Below, in pieces: positions 31,626 through 43,831 of a stretch of 64,000 nt of DNA. The stretch is from NCBI RefSeq assembly GCF_000340215.1, contig NW_006921537.1:496001-560000 (forward strand), in the 5' to 3' direction. Every line of letters starts with the position of its first letter. Positions within the stretch are counted from its first letter, which is position 1. The stretch comes from Pseudocercospora fijiensis CIRAD86. Taxonomy: Eukaryota > Ascomycota > Dothideomycetes > Mycosphaerellales > Mycosphaerellaceae. The notes under the pieces were generated by a model. It was not told the origin of the DNA. It worked only from the letters and a program-made list of their open reading frames with translations, and did no database searches. The translations under genes and the position numbers were made by a program.

Positions 31626-34400
31626 GCTCGGCGAGGCCTCTATAATTCGCGGGAATGCCTTGTCCTCTTACATTTCTAGGCATCGTCTACTGTCTCTAAG
31701 GATTCGGATACTACGGGAGACCGCGCGCGTCTGCTATCTTCTCGTTTACGCTTACGTTTGCGGCTTATAGTCGTTAGCGGCTATAGACTTAAGGTCTAGG
31801 CTAACGGCGCTATTAGAAGACGTTAGGTTACTATCGATTATACGGATTGTTGTTTCCGAGAAAAGGCGCGCGTCTAGCGTTAAAACGAGACCTAGGCTAA
31901 AACCTTAGGTCTACGAACCTACCCTATACTAAATCGCTACGCCGAAGGTTATACTTACTGCTATAGTAGCTAGTAGTTGTGCTACCGGATAGATATAGCT
32001 CTACCTACGTAGCGTAGTAGGCCTATATTATATCGATAAGGGTTTAATATATCTATAGTGCCGTAGGTGTATTAAGATTACCTCTAAGCTCTAGCGCGAT
32101 CTTGCGGAAGGCATAATTAATCTACCTAGCGAGCGATTCTATACCGCTCTACTAAGCGAGACGTATAACGTTAATAACGTACTCGCTTACGCTTCTACGG
32201 GCCGCGATATCCTTAATACGGTATTGCTCTATCTCTATCTCGCGCGCGGCGACTAAAGGGTCTAATCGGAACTGTTCGCGTAACGCCTCCTTCTATTGCT
32301 CGATCCCCGGGCCGGTCTATAGGAGCGTACGTCGATTATTAGTAAGCGCGTATAGGTACTATTATAAAGCGGAACCCTAAAGGCATCGGTATAGTAATAG
32401 ACGAAGGGTAGGAGCTAGGTATTCGCTAGCCTAAATAGCGACATCTAGGCGCGTAATAAAGGCGAAAACATCTCGGTAGTATATAGTATTCCCGAAATAC
32501 ACTACCGGGCCTTTGCCCTTGCTCTCTAGTAGGTCCTTATTAAAATACCCGATTTGCTCGGGCTTAAACTTATAGGGGGCGATTTCCTAGCTAAAATCTA
32601 ACTAAGGAGTATATAGAGGAGCATATGCGTATACACCGTTATACCTAGGGTTAATATAGTTTCCTCGATCCCCGCGGTTCTATATAGACCTAAGGTTGCC
32701 CGTAGGTAGCTCTCTAGCGACTAGGACTCCCTAGGCTAAGGCCGCGAAACGCTCGGCGTTAATCTTAGGTCTAGTATAAGGGCGAGTATCTCGATTCCGA
32801 TTAGCTTGCTAGTCTACCCTTATTAGGCCGTAGCCTACTCGGTTGCGTATCGGGTAAAGACCTATATATTGCGGCGGCCTAGTCGCTCCTAGATAGTCCT
32901 TACTCTACAGAGCTATATAGCCTACCTAGCTATTATTCCCTATCGCCTATACTAGTTTCCCTATAAGCGTTTCTAACCTACTAATTCTAGTATTCTCGGT
33001 ATTATTATTACTATCTTCGTTATTGCCGGTGTTATTCCGAGAGTTCGCTTCCCTCGGTCTTATAGTAGACTTAGCGTTTCCTCGCTATCCCGACGTAAAC
33101 AACTTGCCCGTATTAATACGGTAGTCTAGTTGCTCCGATAGCTACGGAGCTCTACCCTCGCTATTCTCTTTAGCGGCCGCTTTATTCTTAGCTCTTACGG
33201 CTTCCTAGCGGCCCTGCTCGAAAGCCTCTTATAATTTTTCCTAGATCTCGAGCTCGTAGACCTCTCGTTACTCTACGAGGGCGCGATTAAGACGAGCCTA
33301 GTCGTTCTTACGCTATATTCCTACTCTCTCGCGTTCTTCTCGCATTTGTTAAGCAAACTATTCCTTTATTTGCTATATAGCATTGCCGTTAGTAGGGGCT
33401 GCGGCCCCGTTAGCTTTACCTAATATTTCTTACTCCGGATCTAAGTCGGCGAGAGAGCTAAGAGGTAACGTAGTAGATACGGAGACAAGGGAGCTTTCTC
33501 GAGGCGGTAGCGGGGGCTCTTTATAGAAAGAGCCGAAGTTCTTAAAGGCGTCGCCCTTAGGCGGATTAATTGTAAAAGGAACCTTGCGTCTATCCGGCTT
33601 AGGGGCCGCTCCTATATCGTCTTCTACCGAAGGTTAGACCGCTTGCCTCTCTAGCTTTAGAGGTATCTAAGTTTTCCTACGACGAGGACGATATTCGTTC
33701 TCTAGAGGCTCTTTAGCGGTAGACCTAAAGTTCTCGGTCTTCTACTAAGCGAAATGCTTGCTCTTTAGCTAGTAAGCTATTAAACGGTCGACCTATTGTG
33801 CCGCGGAATAAGATAGAGAGTTGTTGTTAACCTAGTTGCTAATAATTTTAGAGCGAGTAGGAGGCTTAGGTATAGTATCCCTATCGGTAGACTTAGCGTT
33901 CTCCCTTAATATAGACCTCAATCTACGAGGAAGGTCTACTTCTTTAGGATCTTCTAGCTACTCGGTTATAGCGATAACGCGGAATTTCAGGTCTCTTTCT
34001 AGAAGTTTTACTAGGCACTGTCTTAGTTTAGAAAAAGCTAGGAGGGTAAAAGCCGTATAGATAAGGTAGTATCTGTCCTTAGCTAATTCGGGAAGAGTGC
34101 AATCTTCCTAGGCGGTAGGCTATAACTTAATAGAAGGTTCCCCTTAGTTCTTCGGTGCTATAGACTTAGGATAATAGGCCGTTAGTTAGGCTAGTTATAG
34201 GCTACGCGGCTTCGGTACTTAAGTATTAAGTACGAGCGTAATTAGGATGTCGAGCGTAGTAGCGGGCGTAGCAGCCGCCGTTTAGTTGTTCTAAACCTTC
34301 CTAAATTGCGGTGCCTACTAACCTAGTATCGGGCGGACCTACCTTCTACAAATAAGGGTATAAACAATAGAAAAGTAAAGGCGGCGGGGTGCCGGCGACG
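31626..34400 (-). pseudogene. Element A gag, RIP-decayed
   Basis: On the minus strand, from about 34,300 down, one frame reads a polar N-terminal part (APKN, GEPSIKL, LLERDLKFRVIAITE, DPKEVDLPRRLRS). Then come a basic/proline part (PKPDRRKVPFTINPPKG), an acidic linker, a charged coiled-coil-like region (EAFEQGR, AVRAKNKAAAKENSEG) and a gag core (SRLETLIGKLVWAIGNNS, INPRYNGVYAYAPLYTP). It reaches the B insertion at 31,621. It lacks recognisable enzymatic motifs. The assignment as gag rests on position, strand and composition relative to the pol at 8,640-12,191. Confidence 0.6.
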
Positions 34401-34749
34401 GCGGTATACTTAGTCTATCGCCCGTATCCGCGCCGACTTGTCGCTAGTAATTTCTTAACTCTTTCGCTTAGTATAGTCTAACTGCTACTTTCGTCGATAG
34501 TGCGGAAAATGGCGTTAGAGTAGGTCGTTAGGATTCCTCCTAGGTACGGAGGACCTTTTACCTTAGGAGGAGGAGAGGGATAGTAAACCGTAGTTCGGAT
34601 AGTCCGTTTAGTAACGGTTAGTGCGTTTTTCTTACGCTAGTGCTTGTAGCGAAGCTACTATTTTGTTATAGTTCGAAACGTGGTTTTTAAAGTATATTGA
34701 TTTATATTATATCTATCTAGCTACGGAGGAAGTATATACCTATAGTAGG

Positions 34750-37700
34750 CGGCTAGTAGTAGCCGCTAGGTATCCCTTTCCCTCTAGCTTCGTAATAGTA
34801 ATAGTGTTCCTTAGTTAGATTAGCGACAAAGCGTAATAATAAACCGGCGGTATAATAAGCGTCCGGTCGAGTAATTATTACCGGCTATAGAGCCTCGCTA
34901 ATGCCCTCTTAGTACTTAGTCTTAAAGGTAGCACTAGCTGTATAGGTCTTAGGCGTACGCTAAATAGCCGACTTAGTATAGCGTAGAGCTGTTAGAGTAG
35001 TAGGAGCTATACGGCCCTATATACCGTACTTCTTACTAAGCCGGTTTAGATAGGCGTCCTATACTATATAGATAGTGCGGTCCTTGCGATTGCGAATAAT
35101 ACGTATACCGAGATAGTAGTAAAGGTTACTAAGTTCTCGCATATTAAAGCGATCCTTTAGTAGTTAAGCGACTGCCTATAAAGTAGCTATTAAGTATATA
35201 ATAATAATTATATTATCTACGTAAATAACGATAATTGAGTTGCTAAGCGTATGTTTAAACATATATACGTCGCTTATTATAGGGATGAAATTGAGGCTCT
35301 TTAAGTACTTACGGAGCTCTTCGTACTATAGTATAGGTAACTGCTTTAAGCTATATAGAGCCTTTAGCAATAGGCAAACTATGCCCTTGCTACTACGGTC
35401 TTTAAAGCCGTATAGTTGTTTAACGTAGATCTTGTGCTTATCGCTAATTATAGCGTTTAAGAAGGCAGTAAGAATGTTAAACTGCTAAGCTTCTATGTTA
35501 TAATAAGCAATAAGGGCGAATAGGGCTCGAAGAGTTAATAGCTTAGCAATAGCGGTATAAGTCTTATTATAATCCTTACCCTTAACTTAAGTAAAGCCCT
35601 TTACAACCTAACGGGCCTTAAAACGGCTAATCTTGCTATTAGCATTACGCTTAATAGTAAACACCTATCTACTACGGACAACCTTGCGGCCTATAGGTAC
35701 TTCTTGCTTAGCAACGTAGACCTAGGTTGCGTTATCGATAAGTAACTTGTATTTAGTCTTATAGGCCTCTTTCTATTATAGCTAGTATAGTAATTCCTTA
35801 GCAGCCTTAAAGCTCTTTAGAATAGGAATGTCGTTAGCAGGATTATCGGCCTATTTAGTAATATAATAGGCAGCTATAAAGCCCTTTATATAGGCTATTA
35901 GTATGTTAGCTAGGTTACGGCGCGTTAATCGATTAACGCTAGTATCGGCTAGATAGCTACGTAATAGCTCTCGTACTAACTTATTGCTTCGAGTAATACG
36001 TATTAAACGAGCGCCTACGGCATTTAGTCGCTTAAACTCTAGTAACTAGCTAGGCTCGCCCTTCTTAGCATTTAGATTAAATAGTGTCTCTTCCTTAGCA
36101 GATTAGAAGCTACCTCTCTCGCTTAATAGTTGAATGTTAGGCATGTCGTCTTCCGTTAGTAGTAGGTTAACTACCTTATCTGCTAGTAGTATATTAAGTT
36201 GCTCTATAGGGACCTCTTATTAAGCTAGAAGTTGCTAAACAATACTAGCCACTTCTATAGCCTTCGGTGCCTTACTCGTTGTCGTATTAAACAAGGCTAG
36301 TATAACTAACTTAATAGTTATAAACCGGCTCTTAGACGGGTTGTTAGGATTAGTGTATAGCTTAACGCCCTCTAGAAGCGACAACTTGTCGTCTCCTAAC
36401 TTAATAAATTAGATATCCTTCGAGGTAATAACCTTATGCTCGTTAGGCAAGTAGATTATATATTTGCCTAAGTCTACGGAGTCCTTCGTATAGCTAACTA
36501 GCTTGCCGAGCTTACTACGAGCGTTAAACTTCTTGCTACGAGCTATACTATAGTCGTAGATAATAGCTATATAGCTATAGGCGCGCAGGTGTCGAATACG
36601 TAGCTACTTGCGTAACTAGCCGAGCTCCTTAGTAACTACTATATAAGGGCTATCTCTATCGAGGGCCTAGCTTAGTATAATGTTAATAACCTATATAGCG
36701 GCAGTAATAGCCTGCGGCTATAGAGCTTTTAGAAGATTAGTATATAGTATTATCTTTCGAGCCGTAGTATAAACGATGTAATTGCTAACCTTAGCTAGGC
36801 TATTTTAAGTCGAAGAATAAGGCGCCGTAACCTATAGTACAATACTATAATCGCGAGCCTAGCTTAATAGCTAATTTCCGCCGTACTTACTCCCTCTATC
36901 GAGGCGGTAAATAGGGATTAAATAGCTAGTCTATATACGGACGTATATACGATAATCCTTAATAGCTACTATAGCTCCTAACTTTAAGCTGCTTAAGTAT
37001 TCGTAGCGATAAGCTAACTTAGCGTATGTAAACAGCGTAAAGTAGCGTTCCTTGCAAAGACTAGGGTTAGTAATACAGACTACGTTAATATAGACAATAT
37101 AGTAGATCGTAGATAGCCGCATTCGAGGCAGTCGGCTATACTCTCTATAAGCTATTGCTATACGGCAGGCAATGCAGTTATAGAATGCTTTCTTGTCGCT
37201 AGTAATAATAATGTAGCCTTTAGCCTCTAGACGCAACAGCTTAGTATAGTAGATATAGCTAAGACGTAGATGCTATTCCTCTATAGTACCTATTAGTACC
37301 CCCTTCTTTAATAGAAGCGTAACAACCTAGCTATTAGGACTAGAGGTAGGTATATAAAGGAAAGGAAGGCTATCCTTGCGGTAGGTCTAAGCGACAGTAA
37401 TCTTATTGCCTTTAGCATCGTATGTAAACAATACTCGCTTATTATTGCGGTAAAAGTAGCCCTTATTAGCAAGCTTCTTAGTAGACAGAAGGTTAGCTGC
37501 TAGACTAGGCATATATAGTGTTTCTAACAGTCGTAGCGTACTTATTCTATGCTTATTAACAACCTTAGTGCTAGCTATACTAATAAGCGTAGCATGTTTG
37601 GTATTGCTACTAAAGCGGATAGGCACACTATAGCCCTCGTATTTAACAAGCAATGCTAGGTTATTAACTATATATATACTAGTACCTAAGTCTATAACCT

Positions 37701-38960
37701 AGTCGGTAGTATAAGTAGCAGCGGCTAATGTAGTTACAGCCGCGTTACTAATAGTAACAGCATTAAACGAGTACTATAACGAGTACTAAGATAATCGCGG
37801 AGCTTCTACTATATCCGTACGAGGGTTGTTATAGGCGAATAGGCCTTATAGACTAGATAGTAGTTGTTGCTAAGCAGTTAGACTACGCTACTGCTATTGT
37901 TATACCCCCTTCTTCTTAGCCTTCTCGCGCTTACGACGGAGTCGGTCTTCCTCTTTTAAATAAGGGTACTTAGTGTAATAACGGTTAGTTAGATAAGTGC
38001 CCTTGTAATAAGCGTACTTTAGTCGAGGCGCCTAACTATTCTAGTTGTTTCTACTACGGCCTCGAGTGCTAGAGCTTCTACGACTACTACGGCCGCTTCC
38101 TCGAGGTACGTTATTATTTATAGTAGCGGCTAGCTGCTATAGTTTCTATAGGCTATAGTATCTACTATACTAGGCCTAGTTAACTTATATAATATTCTTA
38201 TTAAGTAACGCACTAATAATATTGTCGAGTGTGTTGCTGTTTACTTTAAAGTTAGTAGCGCGCATCTGTTCGCGGCGCATCTACGCGAAGGCCTCGTAGA
38301 ATAGGCTAATTAGTATAATAAAGAAGTAGACTGCTTAATAGTCGCTAATAGCTAACTTAGTAGTGCTTAGCGCACTAAGCTTCTTCTTATAGTCGTTCTA
38401 GAACTTCTTAATATCCTTGCCTTCGTAGCGAAGAGTAGAATACTCCTAGAACAATATAAATTTAGTAGACCTACCGTTACTAGTATATTTCTTCTTAAGG
38501 AAGTCCTAGACTTCCTAGGATATAGATAGACTAAGTAGTAATTATTAAATATTACTAATATAGTTAGCAAAGATCCAGGTACGCGCTGTTTAATCTTTAG
38601 AGTCCTATTTATCTTAGCAGTCTTTAAACTCTTTAGAAGACTTACTAGAGTCCTTAGTAAGAGGTCGCTAGCGGGTGCCTTATATATAGCGCTAGACCGA
38701 TATACCTTTAAGGGCGCCTTTAGCGGCGTAGGCCTATGCTAGATAATTCTCCTTATTCTTTAGCTTAGGAATATTGCTTATATAAGCGTTAGCGGTTATA
38801 GGGGGAGCTATTACTAATAGCGACGGCGATATAGAAAGAGACTATAGACTTATCTTAAGAGGCCGCCGATAGGCGCGCCTATATTCTAGTATAGCAGACA
38901 GCTAACACTGTTATTACGTATAACGACCGACTCGAGTCGGACTAGTATCTACTAGAATAC
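34750..38960 (-). mobile_element. Copia-type retrotransposon, truncated, RIP-decayed
   Basis: Read from right to left on the minus strand: gag (38,960-38,000), then a protease/GAG-pre-integrase region with TLYMPSLAANLLSTKKLANKG (37,387-37,653). Integrase follows (36,240-37,240) with IYYIVYINVVC, then a spacer, then RT (34,980-35,720) with KARQVVKGFTQVKGKDYNKTY, LNAIISDKHKIYVKQ and VIYVDNIIII (YVDD box, second Asp altered), and NLYYYLGIRIIRNRKDRTIYI. RNase H begins (RPDAYYTAGLLLRFVANLTKEH) but stops near 34,750, so the 3' end and LTR are missing. Gag-integrase-RT order and motifs are Ty1/Copia. Several 60-100-codon frames remain open. Confidence 0.87.
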
Positions 38961-39170
38961 TCGAGGGTAGTAGCGGCGACGATAATAGTATCGGCGCAAT
39001 TTTTAGTAACGAGCGCTAGCTACGTAGCAGTCGGATTGACTATTAGAATACGTGTTAAATGCGTTAGAAACGCGGGGGGCTTATAACCACTTGAATGTAA
39101 CTAATATATTCGAGAGAGACTATCTACGAGAAAGTCGGAAGAAGAAGTGCGGCAGTTGCAGCCTGAGGCA
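38961..39170. other. Border between RIP-mutated DNA and normal gene DNA
   Basis: CpA and TpG dinucleotides are rare to about 39,060 and normal from about 39,130 on. No LTR or inverted repeat is visible at the border. Confidence 0.6.
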
Positions 39171-39449
39171 TCATGCACGTGATACCACACCACACACACT
39201 CTTCAAGTCTTCGTTGCAACGCTTTTGCTCAAACCTCAGTAGTGACGGAGTGACTCTTGCCACAAGCTGTATGATACCTCCATGTGGCATAAGCACACGC
39301 GAGGTTGGCCCGTTGACGAATGCTGCTGCTACCGCACCACCCGCCAAAGTCACAAAGAATTTCCTCTCGTCGTCCATTGTGAATGTCTTGATTGCAATAT
39401 CCAACATATCACCCTCTCCGCTAGCGATCACTGAGTACTTATGGACCAC
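39171..39449 (-). CDS. Hypothetical short ORF
   Basis: 92 codons from ATG with no recognised domain. It lies just downstream of the kinase-like pseudogene on the same strand and could be part of an intergenic region or a gene remnant. The frame is open a little further upstream of the Met. Support is only the open frame and normal composition. Confidence 0.25.
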   Translation of the reverse strand: MVHKYSVIASGEGDMLDIAIKTFTMDDERKFFVTLAGGAVAAAFVNGPTSRVLMPHGGIIQLVARVTPSLLRFEQKRCNEDLKSVCGVVSRA

Positions 39450-39559
39450 AGAAATTCCTTCCAGAGCGTGGGTCGCCGACCAATTTAATCGGAATTTCCT
39501 TCACCGCAGGAAGGAACGTACTCGCCACGCCGACCACATCATGTCTTCCAGTCATTAAC

Positions 39560-40890
39560 TCACTGCCAATACGCTGACTCCGCAGCATCCTCCCAGAAGG
39601 GATGTTCAAGCACCTGTTGCATCGTCGGGCGATACGCGGGTTCAAGATGATTCGTTCTCGAAAGCAAATCCTACGTTGGCTCAGTCATCTCTTGACCCCA
39701 GACGCGCAGCCTGAGCGCAGGCCTCTCCGTAACTTCCAGATCCGTCGCCTGAGCTGCGCTGCGCAAGGCAGTCTTCCAAGATTCACCAGGGATGCGCGTG
39801 TATAGAGTCTCCGGAACAGGTCCAATGGCGAGTAAGCGCACTTCTTGCTCTGGTGCTTTCAGCAAGTCTTGATAGTTGTCTCGTAAAAACAATTCTCCGG
39901 CTCCAAGGATGTAGCAGAATTAGAGCCACCATCTCTGCAGCATTGAGCACGCTTCTTGACTTACAACTAGACCTACAGAGTGAACGTCAGATGCTCGGCT
40001 TGTTACTCCTATATACGCCTCCGGACGTCGCTACATTGGATTCCCCAAGGCACGTCGCGTGAGTCGGTTTAATTTACAAGCGATGTCAAAATCTCCCAGC
40101 ACGACGCTGGTCACAACTTCCTTCCCATCATCATCATCTTCAGTCCAGTCCACGACATCTGCAGAAGCTTGTCAATAATGCAGCGAACGTGACATGCACC
40201 ACCACAAATATAACATACCAGCGTGAATCCAACCTTTTGCGTTGCCATTGCCAGCATTCGCATAATCTTTAGTCTTTCCGGCGGAGGAAAGTCAAGATGA
40301 TTTTTCATAAGGGCTAGAAGAGTGTCCCGGAAGGATAGAGAATTGATGTGTGATCGTGCTCGTAGAATCGACATGGATGTCAGGTTAGATGTTCTGTGAC
40401 CGTGATGAGGCAGTTTGCTTCTTTCTGCACCTGAAGACTCCTCCGCCTCTGTGATTGTCGATTCTCATCTCTTCAACCGTCAATCCAGATCTGCCTCCAT
40501 GGTGGCAGACGCATGTACTGTAAGACTTCTGAAGGTCGAGAGAGCGACCTTCAAAACTGTGCGATCAATTTTCCATCGTCTCGATGGTATGCGTTGATGT
40601 CAAGCCAAGGAAGGATGTCGCGAGCATTGGCGCGTCGACCAGGCGCCGATGTTCATTGGTCAGAAGAATACGGACGCTAGTGGCTGCTTCCATTGATTCA
40701 CCCAGGGAACAGTCCCTGTGGTCCTTCTGCACGGCGCACGCGTTGAGCAGGTTCTGGACGTTGAACAAACGCTGGTATTGTCGCTTCAACAGCTTACGAC
40801 GTTCCATAGGTACGAGAGTAGAGCACCATGAATGATCGCGTTCCGAGACTGCTCGTCCACCCTGAAACCATGCCGAGACAGACGTTATCA
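39560..40890 (-). pseudogene. Protein-kinase-like gene remnant at the repeat border
   Basis: Pieces on the minus strand match a fungal protein-kinase family: NHLDFPPPERLKIMRML (40,240-40,330), VVDWTED (about 40,145), VVLGDFDIACKL (about 40,090; DFD in place of DFG), then RRPEAYIGVTSRASDVHSVGL, GAGELFLRDNYQDLL and YRPTMQQVLEHPFWEDAAES, ending with TGA at 39560-39562. In-frame TAG occurs where the family has Trp: before RRPEA (about 40,025) and before DLLSRTN (about 39,677). The segment that should contain the HRD catalytic loop is not recognisable, and DFG is lost, so even the ancestral copy may have been inactive. TGG-to-TAG fits RIP spreading out of the adjacent repeats. Confidence 0.6.
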
Positions 40891-41311
40891 AGGCGAAAGG
40901 ATTTGATCAGTAATGCGGCACGCAACCCTCGATCGCGACCGCGAAAAACGAGTGGGAAAGGGAGGAGACGTACATGGCGCAAGAGCAAGGACAGTATGTC
41001 ACATCCAGCGAGCTGTGATATGTCATGGACATTAAGAAAGACGAGATGGCAACATTGGGACCGCCCGAAAGCCATATGTCACGTGCTAGGTATTCCGCGC
41101 GCCTAGAATCCTTCAAGGCACCAAGTGGCTGTGTGGCATTGTGGACGACACCTCACAGACATAGCGTTGGCCTTGGAGGCAGTCACCCAATGAGTGTGTA
41201 TATTCGAAACAACCAAAACGCGGAAAGTGATGTATAAGAAGACCACAGGGCCAAGAACATCTGACAGCATTCTCACAGCCAGCAGCACTCAAGACTCACT
41301 CACTTACCAAC
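40891..41311. other. Upstream region of the metalloprotease gene
   Basis: Overlapping short frames exist on both strands but none shows family features. ATGTATAAG near 41,231 could be a TATA-like element about 80 bp before the ATG at 41312. Confidence 0.35.
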
Positions 41312-43525
41312 ATGGTTGCCAAGAGATCTTCTGACTCCGCACTTGCTGCACCTGCTCCGAAAGTCTCCCGCCGAATACAACCACAGCCAACAACCATGGC
41401 CGAGTTCATGGTTGACAACGTCGCAGATGGCGAAGTTGTGCACCAAGCATGCCTCCTTGTCACCGGCACCTGTCCCATGTTCGCCAACTCCAAGGACGAC
41501 TATGTTTCAGTCGACTGTCGAGACTCGATGGGCTCTCGCTCGCAGATCAGTTTCCCCGTCGCTTATGGCAAATGGAAGGCGCTCGTCCTGCTTCAAAGCG
41601 GCATCAACGAACTCGAGTTCAAGCTTCATCATACTGGAGGTATCTCGTTCACCTCTCGCCTCGAAATCAACTATCAGCCACTCCTTCAAGTGCCACCGCT
41701 CCACCTCGCCATCATGCTTGCAAAGGACTCTCCATTGCTCATCGATTGTCCGCCCGCGAAATACGGCGCTCGCAGCTCCGCCCACTCCAGTCTCGATGCT
41801 GCAATCGCCAAGCTCCGCACGACGGCACTTATGTGGCAAGCACTGACCGCAGAAGACATGCGTCAGAAAGGTCTCGGCAGACGCTCATTCCGACTGGAAG
41901 AAGAATGGACATCTACCACTCTATCTTTGAGCAGCATTGCATCGAAAGGCGCGCAAGGTGTCCAGATGGGATCAGTCCCGAAGGTCCATATCATCCGCAC
42001 CAACTACACTGTCGATGCGTTGAGAGATCAGAATATCGCTCAGCAGAATGCTCGAGGCGACCACCGCGAACACCTCCACAAGATCTTCACTGATGCCCTC
42101 AAAGCTCACGGTGGACCTTTCGACTCCAGCTGCCGTCCGGTCGTCGCAGGCCTGATCCTCGACTCGCACTACGACATTGAGCAAGACTTGATTCTGGGTC
42201 ATGCTGCACTTGGATGTCACAACGCCAATGGCATCTCTCTTGGCATATTTGGCAGCCACACAACATACTCCTGGCCTCGAGCGATGGACGAGATCACATC
42301 TTGCCTCACAGATCCGATGGTCCCTGGTGACACTGTCGGCAATGACAACAACGAATGCAACACCATGGCTCAAGCATGCTTCGTAGGTCAGGGAGCATTC
42401 TTGCACGAAGTAGGACATGCATTTGGTGCTGATCACACCACCGGCATCATGGCTCGTGGTTACAGCGAATTCTGGGGCCATGCTTTCCTACCTGCCAACA
42501 CGCCCGACCACCAAGCGAAGTGGGATCTACAGGATGCTCTTCGCTTCAAATGCAAGCCTCATTTCCGCCTCCCAGGTGACGAGCCTGTCACTGCAGCCTC
42601 CCTCGACGCCGGCATCACCATCGAGATAGACACCGACGAAAATGGCGCGGAAATCTTGAGGATCTACTCTTCAGCTGGTCTCGCGCTCGTCAGAATCACC
42701 AAGAACGGAGCTCCAACCGAGAACATCGTCCTCATGAACCCCTCATCATTCGGCATCTGCTCCGAATACCGCACCTCAACCCTCGACCTCATCAACCGCA
42801 CCTTCCCCTTCGAAATCTCAGCCTTATCCCTAAACGGAAACCAAAAACTCATAAAAAACGCCTGGAACCTCTTCCTCTCCAAACCCTACATCAACATCCC
42901 CGGCACATCCCTCCGCCTCCGTAAACAAAGCATAAAATCCACAGCCATGGAAAGCGAAACCTACAACCCAGACGACCACCTCGAATGGTGCGTCCTCCTC
43001 CACAAACGCTCTTCCAACGGCCAAATCATCCGCGCCACTTCCATCGATCTCCGCGTCGGCTGTACCTTTGACGGCGCAGTACTCTACTACTCCGACGGCA
43101 CACACGCCAACTGCGGTCCCCCTCCCCCTTACACCATCAACGGCGGCCACGCAAGTGAACACCACACCCTCCCGCAAACCTCCCGCATCACCAAAGTCGA
43201 AATCGGAGAGAATGGGGGTTGGGGAGGTCTTGATGGGATTCGAATGTATTTGGAGAATGGGGAGAGGTGGGGAGAGATCAATTGTAGGGATGAAGACATC
43301 CACGTTTTGAGGCCGGGGGAGGGTGAGAAGATTGTGGGCTTTTTTGGGACGTGTGGGAAGGTTGGGGGGGATTTTACGGTGGAGTTTGGGATTCTTACGA
43401 GGCCGGAGGAGGGGGAGGTGCCGGATTGCGTGTGGGATATGGAGGAGTTGCAGAATTTTGGGGCAGGTGGCGATGGGGAGAGTCGGAGTGAAGGTGGTGG
43501 GGAGAGTCAGAGTACTGTGTGGTAA
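41312..43525 (+). CDS. Putative zinc metalloprotease with jacalin-like domain
   Basis: Uninterrupted 737-residue protein. The motif HEVGHAFGADH at residues 365-375 is HExxHxxGxxH, the zinc site of metzincin-like peptidases, and a nearby GIM gives a Met-turn-like feature. The C-terminal part (about 575-715), with GCTFDGAVLYYSDG and GGWGGLDGIRMYLENG, resembles a jacalin-type lectin domain. The architecture fits the fungal Metallopep family of which yeast YIL108W is a member (recalled family knowledge). No signal peptide is evident, so it is probably intracellular. The catalytic residues are intact. It is convergent with the carrier gene downstream. Codon use at the 3' end is unusually G-rich. 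Substrate unknown. Confidence 0.88.
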   Translation: MVAKRSSDSALAAPAPKVSRRIQPQPTTMAEFMVDNVADGEVVHQACLLVTGTCPMFANSKDDYVSVDCRDSMGSRSQISFPVAYGKWKALVLLQSGINELEFKLHHTGGISFTSRLEINYQPLLQVPPLHLAIMLAKDSPLLIDCPPAKYGARSSAHSSLDAAIAKLRTTALMWQALTAEDMRQKGLGRRSFRLEEEWTSTTLSLSSIASKGAQGVQMGSVPKVHIIRTNYTVDALRDQNIAQQNARGDHREHLHKIFTDALKAHGGPFDSSCRPVVAGLILDSHYDIEQDLILGHAALGCHNANGISLGIFGSHTTYSWPRAMDEITSCLTDPMVPGDTVGNDNNECNTMAQACFVGQGAFLHEVGHAFGADHTTGIMARGYSEFWGHAFLPANTPDHQAKWDLQDALRFKCKPHFRLPGDEPVTAASLDAGITIEIDTDENGAEILRIYSSAGLALVRITKNGAPTENIVLMNPSSFGICSEYRTSTLDLINRTFPFEISALSLNGNQKLIKNAWNLFLSKPYINIPGTSLRLRKQSIKSTAMESETYNPDDHLEWCVLLHKRSSNGQIIRATSIDLRVGCTFDGAVLYYSDGTHANCGPPPPYTINGGHASEHHTLPQTSRITKVEIGENGGWGGLDGIRMYLENGERWGEINCRDEDIHVLRPGEGEKIVGFFGTCGKVGGDFTVEFGILTRPEEGEVPDCVWDMEELQNFGAGGDGESRSEGGGESQSTVW

Positions 43526-43831
43526 ACGGGGAATTGAGGCATATGGACTTTATGAACGCTAGCAAGAAAAAAAAACAGGCTGGGAAGGATAGTGAAGCGA
43601 AGAAACGAGCCTTGTATACAACAACCAGTCCAATCTGGGAGATGATCATCAGTATAGACCGAAAATAAAGCGCAGGCCACTTGGTGCTCTCAATTCCCTC
43701 GTCTCAATGCTTCCTACATCCCTCTATATCTCAAACTTCGCAGAACCTCTTCATCCGCGACCCAAACGTGCAGCTCTAATCTTCTCGTCTCGCACGTCAC
43801 TCATCTATATAGACCCATACATAACCTGCCC
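43526..43831. terminator. Convergent 3' region
   Basis: About 300 bp between two convergent stop codons. An A-rich tract lies at 43,566-43,575. It presumably carries both 3' UTRs and polyadenylation regions. No gene seen. Confidence 0.4.

Larger units (their letters stand above)
8640..34400 (-). mobile_element. Element A: Gypsy-type LTR retrotransposon, split by element B
   Basis: Element A runs on the minus strand, with gag on the right (31,626-34,400) and protease, reverse transcriptase and RNase H on the left (12,191-8,640). Element B is inserted at the gag-pol region. The two halves have the same strand and composition and meet at B's LTR ends, where GCGG flanks both sides. No LTRs and no integrase were found, so A is truncated at about 8,640, and its 5' end near 34,400-34,700 abuts a truncated Copia element. 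It is the oldest of the three nested elements. Confidence 0.7.
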
